A stretch of DNA of 11,270 nt from a bacterium (GCA_024278215.1 JAJRTR010000166.1:1-11270); one strand, 5' to 3'; shown: positions 1 to 7,075, numbered from the stretch's first letter. Made by a program: numbers and translations. The notes: a model not told the origin generated them from the sequence alone.

Positions 1-334
1 CAGGAAGAAATTTTATTTTAAGTTCATCTGAACCAGAAAGAAGCGGGATAGTCGAGAGCAGGCCGGAGGCGTGTGCTGTAAGAGCGGTGGACGCGCAGGC
101 GGCGGCAAGCTCCTCCATGCAGAGGCAATGCGCTATCAGTCCCGCGCCGCTTCCACCTGTTTTCTTTGGGACTACGTGGCATAGCAGGCCCGCCGAGGCG
201 ATCTTCTTCAGTTGCTCATGCGCGGGCTTCTTACGTGCGTCCACTTCTTCAGCAGCAGGAGATATTTCTTTCGCACACAACTCTCGCGCAGCTTTTTGAA
301 CTTCCTGTTGTTGCTCCGTAAAATTCAGGTCCAT
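1..334 (-). CDS. Acyl-CoA dehydrogenase, N-terminal part (cut by window edge)
   Basis: Translated on the minus strand from the ATG at 334, this gives an open frame of 111 codons that runs off the left edge. It begins MDLNFTEQQQEVQKAARELC and continues with KEISPAAEEVD. That is the usual opening of the all-helical N-terminal domain of acyl-CoA dehydrogenases, FAD enzymes that put a double bond between C2 and C3 of an acyl-CoA. The later segment CMEELAAACASTALTAHASG fits the E-E-L-A-x-x-x-x-S/A-x-x motif of that domain. The FAD-binding and catalytic regions lie outside the window. The start lies one base after the TGA (336-338) of the upstream dehydrogenase, so the two are very probably translationally coupled, as expected for subunits needed in equal amounts. 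Whether they form a heteromer is inference. Confidence 0.88.
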   Translation of the reverse strand, partial: MDLNFTEQQQEVQKAARELCAKEISPAAEEVDARKKPAHEQLKKIASAGLLCHVVPKKTGGSGAGLIAHCLCMEELAAACASTALTAHASGLLSTIPLLSGSDELKIKFLP

Positions 335-335
335 A

Positions 336-1517
336 TCAGCTTTTCATCCCTTCCTTCTTTGCCTTTTTCAGGTTCATTATCATGCGGGAAATAATATTGC
401 GCTGGATTTCAGAAGTTCCGCCTCCGATTGTGCCGAGCTTGGCGTCCCTGTAACCCCATTCGACCGGATACTCTTTCATATAACCATAGCCGCCGTGAAT
501 CTGTACGGCATGGTCCGCCAGCTTCAAACCCATCTCCGTTATAAATAGCTTGGAGATTGATGCTTCAAGCATTGCGGGCATCTCATTCTTTTTCATCCAG
601 GCCACCTTGTACATGATGCGCTTTGACGCCGCATGAATCATCTTCATTTCAGCGAGCTTGCTTTGCACTGCCTGAAATTCAGATATGGAGCGTCCGAACT
701 GTTTTCTGTCTTTTGCGTACTGCGAGCAAATCTCTATCGCAGCCGCCATGCCCCCTACACCCGCGGCGAGAAGGCATGAGCGTTCCCACTCGAGAATAGT
801 TTTCCCCACCTGGAGAAATCCGTATCCTTCAGCCCCGAGCATATTTTCAGCAGGAACCTCGCAATCCTCGAAGATCAGCTCCGAAGTAGTGGAAGTGCGA
901 TTACCCATCTTGTTGAGTTCTTTGCCCACAGAAAATCCGGGGAAATCCTTCTCCACTATAAACGCGCTTATTCCCATGTGCTTCATTTCTTTGTTTGTAA
1001 CGGCGATAACAACAAAAACATTACCTATGGGGCCGTTAGTAATAAACATCTTCGTGCCGTTAAGGATATACTTGTCTCCTTTTTTTACTGCGGTGGTCTG
1101 AACGCCCGCCGCGTCGGACCCAGCGCCCGGTTCTGTAAGCCCGAATCCGCCGATCCATTCCGCCGATGCTATTTTCGTCAGATATTTCTTCTTTTGCTCT
1201 TCGGTGCCAACCAGCCAGATGGGAACCCCGCACAGGACAGTATGCGCTCCCCAGGAAAGACAGAGTCCGGCAGTCGCTCCACCGTGGCCCAGCGCCTCCA
1301 TTCCGATAAGCGTGGTGAGAATGTCCGCTCCCGCCCCACCGTATTCCTCGGGAAACGGCAGGCCCATCATCCCGTACTCCGCCATCTTCTTCCAGGCAGG
1401 CCACGGAAACTCGCCCCTGGTTTCGTACTCTTCCATCAACGGCATAATCTCGTTACGTGAGAATTTATAAACAGCGTCTCTGAAAGCAAGCTGTTCTTCC
1501 GTTAAGCTGTAATCCAT
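336..1517 (-). CDS. Acyl-CoA dehydrogenase, isovaleryl/long-chain-like catalytic base
   Basis: This is a 393-residue FAD-dependent acyl-CoA dehydrogenase of full family length. The N-terminal helical domain covers about 1-120. The beta domain carries the signature GFGLTEPGAGSDAAG at 124-138 and MFITNG at 157-162. The C-terminal helical domain has DRKQFGRSISEFQAVQ at 270-285, QIHGGYGYMKEYPVE at 339-353 and RDAKLGTIGGGTSEIQR at 357-373. Short- and medium-chain enzymes have their catalytic Glu just before the G-T of that last motif. Here the position is Gly366. A Glu at 245 (LEWERSC) sits where isovaleryl-CoA and long-chain enzymes carry their base, so the enzyme is probably active. I chose the ATG at 1517 because AAAGGAG (1526-1532) lies 8 nt upstream. 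An in-frame TTG at 1538 would put that ribosome site inside the gene. The substrate is unknown. Confidence 0.95.
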   Translation of the reverse strand: MDYSLTEEQLAFRDAVYKFSRNEIMPLMEEYETRGEFPWPAWKKMAEYGMMGLPFPEEYGGAGADILTTLIGMEALGHGGATAGLCLSWGAHTVLCGVPIWLVGTEEQKKKYLTKIASAEWIGGFGLTEPGAGSDAAGVQTTAVKKGDKYILNGTKMFITNGPIGNVFVVIAVTNKEMKHMGISAFIVEKDFPGFSVGKELNKMGNRTSTTSELIFEDCEVPAENMLGAEGYGFLQVGKTILEWERSCLLAAGVGGMAAAIEICSQYAKDRKQFGRSISEFQAVQSKLAEMKMIHAASKRIMYKVAWMKKNEMPAMLEASISKLFITEMGLKLADHAVQIHGGYGYMKEYPVEWGYRDAKLGTIGGGTSEIQRNIISRMIMNLKKAKKEGMKS

Positions 1518-1550
1518 TGCCACCGCTCCTTTCGACAAGTGATGCTTATC

Positions 1551-1586
1551 CTATCCCGCATATTTTTTCACCAATGCGGGCTACTC
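1551..1586. repeat. Palindromic intergenic element, copy A
   Basis: Arms TATCCCGCAT (1552-1561) and ATGCGGGCTA (1574-1583) pair in 9 of 10 positions around a 12-nt loop. A near-identical element lies at 11135-11170: the first 15 bases are identical, then comes a variable centre of 4-5 nt, then 16 bases with two C/T changes. The element fills the gap between the acyl-CoA dehydrogenase start and the TetR stop, and its end touches that stop codon. It resembles REP/BIME-type dispersed palindromes. In the cluster transcript it could act as a processing or attenuation hairpin. Confidence 0.65.
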
Positions 1587-2193
1587 ATTTCTTCTCGCAT
1601 TCAAGACATCTGATTATCAGGTCATACACTGAGTCTGCTTTTTCGATTAGACTGTCTTTCGAGTCCTGAAAAAGCCACCTGAGTGCAAATGCCCGCAGAG
1701 TAGCGAACAGCATGTATGCAGCATCTTCGGTGTTCACCAGGCGGAACTCTCCTTTTTTGACACCATTCCGAATCTCTTTTTCCATGAAAACAATATGCTC
1801 CTGATAGGCAGATAAAATGCTGTTCTTGACTTCACTCTCAAAATCCAGCTTTTCCATCAACAGCATCTGGAAGAATGATTTCCGATTTTCAAAAAACTCA
1901 AACTCCGCTCGAATGAGTGCCGCCAGCCGTTTCTTCGGTTCTTCAACATCTTTGATTCGCTTCTCAACGCTTTTTGTAAGAATTGCATAGCCTCTCGAAA
2001 GAATAGCGTTTAGAATCGCATCCTTTGAATCGAAACACTTATATAGCGTAAACTTAGAAATCAGAGCGCGTTCCGCTATTTCATTCACGGTTGCTCCGTG
2101 AAAACCTTTTTTCATAAAAACTTCCTGGGCGGCATCCAGAATCTCACCGTTTCTCTTTCGTTCACGTTTTTCTTTAATACTCAGTTCACTCAT
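1585..2193 (-). CDS. TetR/AcrR-family transcriptional regulator
   Basis: A 202-residue one-component repressor of typical TetR length. The N-terminal DNA-binding domain is clear: EILDAAQEVFMKKGFHGATV at 17-36, then the helix-turn-helix NEIAERALISKFTLYKCFDS at 37-56 and KDAILNAIL. The remaining 140 residues form the divergent helical ligand-binding and dimerisation domain. The start has GGGAG about 9 nt upstream. The gene sits inside the catabolic-looking cluster, between the BKACE and acyl-CoA dehydrogenase genes. TetR proteins beside acyl-CoA dehydrogenases often sense acyl-CoAs (FadR of Bacillus, PsrA of Pseudomonas), so local control by an acyl-CoA intermediate is a reasonable inference. 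The ligand cannot be read from sequence. A 24-bp palindrome at 2245-2268 just upstream is a candidate binding site. Confidence 0.93.
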   Translation of the reverse strand: MSELSIKEKRERKRNGEILDAAQEVFMKKGFHGATVNEIAERALISKFTLYKCFDSKDAILNAILSRGYAILTKSVEKRIKDVEEPKKRLAALIRAEFEFFENRKSFFQMLLMEKLDFESEVKNSILSAYQEHIVFMEKEIRNGVKKGEFRLVNTEDAAYMLFATLRAFALRWLFQDSKDSLIEKADSVYDLIIRCLECEKK

Positions 2194-2244
2194 TTACAAT
2201 ATCTCCCTTACTATGTGACCGATGTAAAACCTGATAGTTATGAA

Positions 2245-2268
2245 ATCAATTCTCATTTGGAAATTGAT
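2245..2268. promoter_or_regulatory. Candidate TetR-type operator palindrome
   Basis: Perfect 7-bp arms ATCAATT and AATTGAT are separated by 10 nt in the 88-bp gap between the BKACE stop (2282) and the TetR start (2193). Length and position suit autoregulation by the TetR protein. No convincing sigma-70 promoter accompanies it, and AT-rich palindromes of this size can arise by chance. Confidence 0.3.
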
Positions 2269-2281
2269 CGACAACATGAGT

Positions 2282-3145
2282 TCAGTCCCTTTTCGGAAGA
2301 TTCAATATCTCCCGCGCCTCGTCCGGTGTGGCCGGTTTACGATCCAGCATACGGGCCATGTCCGCTACCTTCGCGACCTGTTCCCAACTTCCCTTCGCCA
2401 GTTCTTTGCCGCTTATATAGAGATTGTCCTCGAGACCCACTCGCAAGTTACCGCCCATCACTATCGCGGCCATGTTCGCCTGAAATGAATTTGGGCCTAC
2501 CCCGCAGACACACCACGTAGAACCAGCAGGTATGGAATTAACGAAAGCAACCAGGTAATCCATTCTGAACCTGATTCCACCGGCCACTCCGAACACGAAG
2601 TTAAAGTGCATTGGCTCTTCAAGAATTTTCTGCTTCTGGAGAAGAAGCACATTGTGAACGTGTCCGATATCGTACACTTCGCACTCGGGCTTAACATTGT
2701 TTTCCAGCATGATTTTGGCAAATTTTTTCACCATATCGAGCTTGTTTTCAAAAACAAAATCGAATATTATCTCGCCGGTCTTGTGATCCGCTAATGCAAA
2801 ATTCATGGTGCCTGTATTCAGGGATGCGAAATCAGGTTTGAATTCAGGTATGTGATGGATTCTTTCTTTCTCCGGCACACCGACACCGACCGCCGTGCTG
2901 AGATTAATCAGAATCGGGCAGCGCTCACGTATGCCGTTCACTATACCGCCCATGATTTCCAGGTTGGAAGTCGGCATCCCCGTTTCGGGATCGCGGGCAT
3001 GTATATGCACAATCGCAGCCCCGTTTTCATAGCACTTCACGGCTTCTTCAATAAACTCATCCTTCTTGTACGGTACATTTGGATTTTGCTCTTTACGTGT
3101 TGCCGCGCCAGTAAGCGCCGCTGTGATCACTACTTTGTCAGACAT
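2282..3145 (-). CDS. Beta-keto acid cleavage enzyme family protein (BKACE, DUF849)
   Basis: A 287-residue TIM-barrel metalloenzyme of normal family length. BKACE enzymes, typified by 3-keto-5-aminohexanoate cleavage enzyme (Kce) of lysine fermentation, react a beta-keto acid with acetyl-CoA to give acetoacetate and a new acyl-CoA. Visible hallmarks are VHIHARD (46-52) with the two zinc-binding histidines 47 and 49, SLNTGTMNF (108-116), KPECEVYDIGH (152-162), CGVGPNSFQANMAA (214-227) and RVGLEDN (235-241). In the last, Glu239 matches the third zinc ligand, and Arg235 and Asp240 match the conserved active-site pair. GGAGGT lies 7 nt before the start. Neighbouring dehydrogenases suggest it acts on a keto acid made by this cluster. 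Kce itself is unlikely because no other lysine-fermentation gene is present. The substrate is unknown. Confidence 0.93.
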   Translation of the reverse strand: MSDKVVITAALTGAATRKEQNPNVPYKKDEFIEEAVKCYENGAAIVHIHARDPETGMPTSNLEIMGGIVNGIRERCPILINLSTAVGVGVPEKERIHHIPEFKPDFASLNTGTMNFALADHKTGEIIFDFVFENKLDMVKKFAKIMLENNVKPECEVYDIGHVHNVLLLQKQKILEEPMHFNFVFGVAGGIRFRMDYLVAFVNSIPAGSTWCVCGVGPNSFQANMAAIVMGGNLRVGLEDNLYISGKELAKGSWEQVAKVADMARMLDRKPATPDEAREILNLPKRD

Positions 3146-3192
3146 TTACGAACCTCCATTATTTTGTTATCGTCGTATTCAATGCGTCCCGT

Positions 3193-4257
3193 TTATCCCG
3201 GCACGCTGCGCCCCGCCATTTTTCGAATAAGCTTGATGGGATTTGTTTTCATCATTCCTTCTTCTTGCATCCACTCGACAACCTCTTCGACTCCGCGCTC
3301 CGGTGTTGGATACTCGAACTCGTAGCCGAGGTCAAGAATTTTTTTGTTGCTGATGTAAACATCTACCGGGAAAATCTCCAGAGGCCCTTTTTCCAGGAGA
3401 GGCCGGGATTTTGTAACGTTCTTCGCAATCCATTCTGATATACTCGCCGCGATAAGACCTGCTTCCCTCGATATTTCAGGAGGCACAAAAAGCGGCACTG
3501 TAGGCTTACCCATAGCCTTCGCAATCAGCTTGATGAAGCCGGGAATCGTGATCCCGGAACTGTCAACCACGCAGTATTCTTCTCCTGCGGCTTCCTCTTT
3601 GTCCGCCACGAAAATCGACGCGCCGCCCATATCCCTGGCATGTACAGTACCAAGACGGTACTTAAAATTAGCCGGATAAAAAACAACCGGCAATGCCGCG
3701 AAAATATCGAACATCTGCGCGGCTCCATATTTCGCCCGTGGGCCATACACAACCCCTGGCCGCACGATTGTCGTGGCCAGTTTCCCTTCTTCATTGAACC
3801 TGTGCGCGATCTGGTCCTGCTTGTGTTTTGTTACGCTATAATCTTCTATCGGCGATTTTGGATAATCCTCACATATCGGGAGTTTGTCGAACTGCTGGTT
3901 ACCGTATACACCGCTCGTGCTCCAGGAAACCAGCCTGCGGACTCCTGCCTCGCTCGCCGCCATGCAGAGGTTTTCCATTCCCTGCACATTTACCGCCTCC
4001 AGCAGTTCCAGAGATGCGGACCAGTCGAATATCGCCGCGGTATGCAGCACGACATCCACATCTTTGACAACAGTCCTGAGGCTTTCCGGATCGGTGAGGT
4101 CACTTGGTATGAACTCGGCGCCTGACGGAAGATAGCTTCTGTCCGCTCCCACCATGTCCGTAGCCCTGAAGTCCAATCCCCGCTCGTGCAGCAAGTCACA
4201 CAAATGCGACCCGGTAAAACCGCACGCGCCCGTTACCAGATATTTCGTTTCACTCAT
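3193..4257 (-). CDS. NAD(P)-dependent extended SDR (epimerase / 3-beta-HSD-like)
   Basis: A 354-residue extended short-chain dehydrogenase/reductase. The Rossmann dinucleotide motif GACGFTG is at 10-16, an acidic residue (Asp34) ends the second strand and favours NAD, and DLTD follows at 53-56. The active site reads SWSTSGVYG (111-119) and Tyr140-SVT-Lys144, giving a complete Ser/Thr-Tyr-Lys set. RPGVVYGP and GTVHARDM are typical of the substrate domain. The family includes sugar epimerases, 3-beta-hydroxysteroid dehydrogenases and dihydroflavonol reductases. In a cluster with acyl-CoA and keto-acid enzymes, oxidation of a secondary alcohol to a ketone (or the reverse) fits better than nucleotide-sugar chemistry, but that is inference. 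AGGGGG lies about 10 nt before the ATG. A related gene lies at 5844-6920, and the C-terminal stretch NKKILDLGYEFEYPTPERGV is shared in form with it. Confidence 0.92.
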   Translation of the reverse strand: MSETKYLVTGACGFTGSHLCDLLHERGLDFRATDMVGADRSYLPSGAEFIPSDLTDPESLRTVVKDVDVVLHTAAIFDWSASLELLEAVNVQGMENLCMAASEAGVRRLVSWSTSGVYGNQQFDKLPICEDYPKSPIEDYSVTKHKQDQIAHRFNEEGKLATTIVRPGVVYGPRAKYGAAQMFDIFAALPVVFYPANFKYRLGTVHARDMGGASIFVADKEEAAGEEYCVVDSSGITIPGFIKLIAKAMGKPTVPLFVPPEISREAGLIAASISEWIAKNVTKSRPLLEKGPLEIFPVDVYISNKKILDLGYEFEYPTPERGVEEVVEWMQEEGMMKTNPIKLIRKMAGRSVPG

Positions 4258-4316
4258 ATCTTGTTTTCCCCCTTTTTATTGTTTCTGTTCTATATTTTCC
4301 GCATCAGAACACAGCA

Positions 4317-5426
4317 TCAGTATTCTCCAAATTCACAGCCGCCCATCCGTCCATCGAAAGTATCTATGAGTTCATAGGCTCCACCCGATTTGCGGTAAAG
4401 TTTCACCGTTCCGGATGCGTGGTGTCCGTTCCATAGCTGGTTGTGCTTTTTTTCTCCGTCCGGATTTTCATAGTTGAACAACTGCATGTAATCGCGCGGA
4501 CACGAGAAACTTATTTCGATTTTCGCATTTTTATTCCATGCGGTGATATCCCATATCCCTTTTTTATCTGTAGTTTTACAAACAAAACGTTGTTTGGGAT
4601 TCAGCCATACCTTCGAGAAATTGAACTCATACAGTTGGCCTTCATGATAAAAGGCAACGAGAAGTCTCCTGGGCAGATTCATTCCGAAAAAAACCGGTTG
4701 TGCGCCTCCAACATCCATACTTGTCATTTTAAGTTTTTTCCCAGTGGAATGGCTTGTGAAATTGTTGCAGTTCAACCAGACCCAGTTTCTCGTGTAATCA
4801 GTGCCCCAGTTCTTATCCTGGTAACCACAGCATGTGTCCGGAGTTATGCCGTACTCCTCGCCATTAAATTCTATTGTTCCTGTATATTCAGTTTTCATTC
4901 CCTCTACATGCCAGAACATTTGGAAGGCACTAAGCGTGCGTAACGGTTTTGACGCCCCGAAACCAACGTCATACGACAGTACCTTTTTGACTTTAATATC
5001 CCAGCTCATTTCTCCTGCGTTCGCCATGAATTCCGGGTGCGCCAAAGATTCTTCCTTTGTTATCCTGACCGCCCCCTTGATATGGGTTTCCGTCGCGGTG
5101 TGTGCCCCGATCCTGACATCCATTTTTTGCGGCGAAGCGGAAAAGTCATCGATGCCGTAGAAATTGTGAATCTGCACCGCGCCTTCCTTGCCCCAACTCC
5201 CGGCTTTCAGCATGGCATAAGAAGGTTTAATGCCTTTTCGCTTGTTTTCTTCAAGCTGGCCCAGGATGGGTTCTTTCCCGCCAAGCGCGGGATTCACGAC
5301 ATAATATTCGATAAAGAATGGTCTTTCTTCCCCGGTTGCCTTGCTTATGCCCACCAGCGAATGCCACCACCAGTCATAGCCTCTTCGGGCAAGCCGGCCT
5401 TTGAGCATGTATCCGTTTCTGCTCAT
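4317..5426 (-). CDS. Tocopherol-cyclase-like / CrtC-like lipocalin-fold protein
   Basis: A 369-residue protein, all-beta in character, with no signal peptide or membrane helix. Near the start it has YDWWWHSLVG (17-26) and ERPFFIEYYVVNP (34-46). In the middle, GYQDKNWGTDYTRNWVWLNC (201-220) leads into NNF. The D-K-N-W-G...W-x-W pattern is the signature I associate with tocopherol cyclase-like proteins (VTE1 family) and resembles the hydratase CrtC. These double-barrel lipocalin-fold proteins bind hydrophobic terpenoid or polyketide substrates and can catalyse cyclisation, hydration or Diels-Alder reactions. True tocopherol synthesis is not implied, since no prenyl-quinone gene is present. AAGGGGGG lies about 7 nt before the ATG. 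The gene starts 19 bp after the small membrane protein, and the two flanking SDRs suggest a shared pathway. Function is unassigned. Confidence 0.72.
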   Translation of the reverse strand: MSRNGYMLKGRLARRGYDWWWHSLVGISKATGEERPFFIEYYVVNPALGGKEPILGQLEENKRKGIKPSYAMLKAGSWGKEGAVQIHNFYGIDDFSASPQKMDVRIGAHTATETHIKGAVRITKEESLAHPEFMANAGEMSWDIKVKKVLSYDVGFGASKPLRTLSAFQMFWHVEGMKTEYTGTIEFNGEEYGITPDTCCGYQDKNWGTDYTRNWVWLNCNNFTSHSTGKKLKMTSMDVGGAQPVFFGMNLPRRLLVAFYHEGQLYEFNFSKVWLNPKQRFVCKTTDKKGIWDITAWNKNAKIEISFSCPRDYMQLFNYENPDGEKKHNQLWNGHHASGTVKLYRKSGGAYELIDTFDGRMGGCEFGEY

Positions 5427-5445
5427 CCTTTTCCCCCCCTTACCT

Positions 5446-5844
5446 TCACTTTGTTGAAGATTGCGTTTTAGATGATTTCCACGACGGCTGGAACGGGGCG
5501 GAACTATCCTTTAATGAAAACGGCCAGACCATACCGGCCTGGGTCCGGTCATGCCCAAAAAGATATGTGGCAATCTGACCACTGAAGTTAAACCAAAGCG
5601 GATAGCTGAGCGCCGTTGGTATCGCCACAGCGATGGGAACCGTTACTGCGGGAAAGAGCCCGAACCACGGTTCGATGACTCCAAGTCCGGCCATCAGGAT
5701 ATTGCCCCAGAAAATCGCTGTGATACTAGATAAAAGGAAAAACCACCAGTCGGGATTCTTCCTTCTCAAGCGTTTCGCGTAAATCATCGCCAATATGAAC
5801 CCCGCAATTATTACTGCCGGAATATCAAAAACACACATTTCCAT
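5446..5844 (-). CDS. Small three-helix membrane protein of unknown function
   Basis: A 132-residue protein I cannot assign to a family. Three hydrophobic segments are visible at about 8-23, 33-56 and 62-85. The basic loop AKRLRRKN after the first helix suggests that loop is cytoplasmic, with the N-terminus outside and the hydrophilic Ser/Lys-rich tail (about 105-132) inside. The start is taken as the ATG at 5844, which overlaps the TGA of the upstream SDR by one base (TGATG) and has GAGGGGG 8 nt upstream. The open frame extends three codons further to a GTG at 5853 with no separate ribosome site. Overlap with the SDR and a 19-bp gap to the cyclase-like gene make it part of the same transcript. 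It may anchor the pathway at the membrane or move its substrate, which is inference. Confidence 0.82.
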   Translation of the reverse strand: MEMCVFDIPAVIIAGFILAMIYAKRLRRKNPDWWFFLLSSITAIFWGNILMAGLGVIEPWFGLFPAVTVPIAVAIPTALSYPLWFNFSGQIATYLFGHDRTQAGMVWPFSLKDSSAPFQPSWKSSKTQSSTK

Positions 5845-6920
5845 CACAGCCACCCCCTCTCACGACACCACGTTATATAATCCCATACGCCTTTTCGCGG
5901 ATCCTCATAGATGAATTCAAATCCAAGATCTTTTATTTTCTTATTTAAAAACCAGTACTGGTGTGTCAGGTACTCAACCATCGGCACGTCTATCTTTGGG
6001 CGCGTGCCGAGCTTGCGAGCTTTGCGGTCAAGTCTTGATATGAACCAAAGGGAAATTTTCGCGAATGCCTTGTACATCAGCCACAACACCGGAACCCTGA
6101 TAGTATGCTCGAGACCCAGCGCCCGCGCCGAAAACTCCATCCACTCACTCTGCTGAATGCAGTCGCTCAATACATTGTACGCCTGCCCGACAGCTTCTTC
6201 TTTATCTGTTACGAAAAGTGCTGCTCGCACCAGGTCCGTCACGTGCACCGACGGCATCATAAGTGTTTTGCTTTTTGGATAAAAAGAAACCGATACACCC
6301 GTACCGATTTTCTTTATTCCATAAAGGATATGATATACACCATACCTGTGCCGCGGTCCGTATATCGGCGCAGGCCTGATAATAGTCAGCGGAAGCCCCT
6401 TTTCCTCATACATCGCAAGCAGCACTTTCTCCTGCTCCATCTTGGACTTCGAGTAATCGTTCCCCGGAGCATAAGGCGCAGTCTCATCGGAAGGCACTTC
6501 ATGAGGCGCACCGTACACTCCATCCGTGCTCCAGTGAACAAATCGTCCGACACCATGTTCGACCACCAGTTCAGCGAGGTTGCGCGTACCTTCAACATTT
6601 ATCTTGTACAGAACATCCCACTTCGCGAAATAATCATAAAGAGATGCTGTGTGGAAGATTGCATCGTAGGGTTCACAATCGAACAGAGGCTTCAGAGATT
6701 CCTTGTCTGTAAGGTCTGCGGTAATGAACTTTATCCCCATATCCCGGACAAAGTCCTCATACATCATCGGGTGCAGATCGCCGTTTTCACAATAATATTC
6801 CTTATGCAGATTGCCAGTAAGGTCCGTTCCCGTAACATCCCAGCCATTTTCCACCAGCAATTCAACCATGTGCGTTCCGGTGAATCCGCATGCACCTGTG
6901 ACAAGCGCTCTTTTCGGCAT
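5844..6920 (-). CDS. NAD(P)-dependent extended SDR, first gene of the cluster
   Basis: A 358-residue extended SDR. The dinucleotide-binding GACGFTG is at 9-15, TADLTD at 67-72, the active-site strand HWSTDGVYG at 129-137 and Tyr156-SKS-Lys160 completes the triad. IIRPAPIYGPR and PSVHVTDLVRAALF follow as in other epimerase/3-beta-HSD-like members. It is a paralogue of the SDR at 3193-4257: both share GACGFTG and an NKKI-DLG-(Y/F)-EF ending. The region around 280-305 is hydrophobic and aromatic (VLWLMYKAFAKISLWFI), which could be a membrane-associating helix or the lid of a lipid-binding pocket. I chose the ATG at 6920 with GGGAG 8 nt upstream. A GTG at 6935 in the same frame is less likely because it would place that ribosome site inside the gene. 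Confidence 0.9.
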   Translation of the reverse strand: MPKRALVTGACGFTGTHMVELLVENGWDVTGTDLTGNLHKEYYCENGDLHPMMYEDFVRDMGIKFITADLTDKESLKPLFDCEPYDAIFHTASLYDYFAKWDVLYKINVEGTRNLAELVVEHGVGRFVHWSTDGVYGAPHEVPSDETAPYAPGNDYSKSKMEQEKVLLAMYEEKGLPLTIIRPAPIYGPRHRYGVYHILYGIKKIGTGVSVSFYPKSKTLMMPSVHVTDLVRAALFVTDKEEAVGQAYNVLSDCIQQSEWMEFSARALGLEHTIRVPVLWLMYKAFAKISLWFISRLDRKARKLGTRPKIDVPMVEYLTHQYWFLNKKIKDLGFEFIYEDPRKGVWDYITWCRERGWL

Positions 6921-7013
6921 TATCTTCACTCCCACATCAATTTTCTACTCAATTGCTTCCCATTTGAAAAAGCATCTTCCAACTACGCAATCGTATTTCT
7001 AAATCTGTAACTG

Positions 7014-7065
7014 TTCACGGGGAATGCCCGTGAATATTTTGGAGTGCAGCGACTGTGTCGTTGCA
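7014..7065. repeat. Two adjacent stem-loops
   Basis: TTCACGGG-GAATG-CCCGTGAA (7014-7034) is a perfect 8-bp stem with a 5-nt loop. It is followed by a 9-bp stem with one G-U pair and loop TGT (7045-7065, arms TGCAGCGAC and GTCGTTGCA). Neither is followed by a T-run, so they are not typical intrinsic terminators. They lie roughly 95-145 bp upstream of the SDR start and would fall in its leader if transcription begins further right. Confidence 0.5.
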
Positions 7066-7075
7066 TATACGGAGC

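Noticed and set aside
685-1460. Long plus-strand frames opposite the acyl-CoA dehydrogenase
   Set aside because: They are antisense shadows of a gene with complete family motifs, without ribosome sites or domains.
1518-1538. TTG start adding seven residues to the acyl-CoA dehydrogenase
   Set aside because: The AAAGGAG ribosome site lies inside this extension, 8 nt before the ATG at 1517, and the family begins at MDYSLTEEQ.
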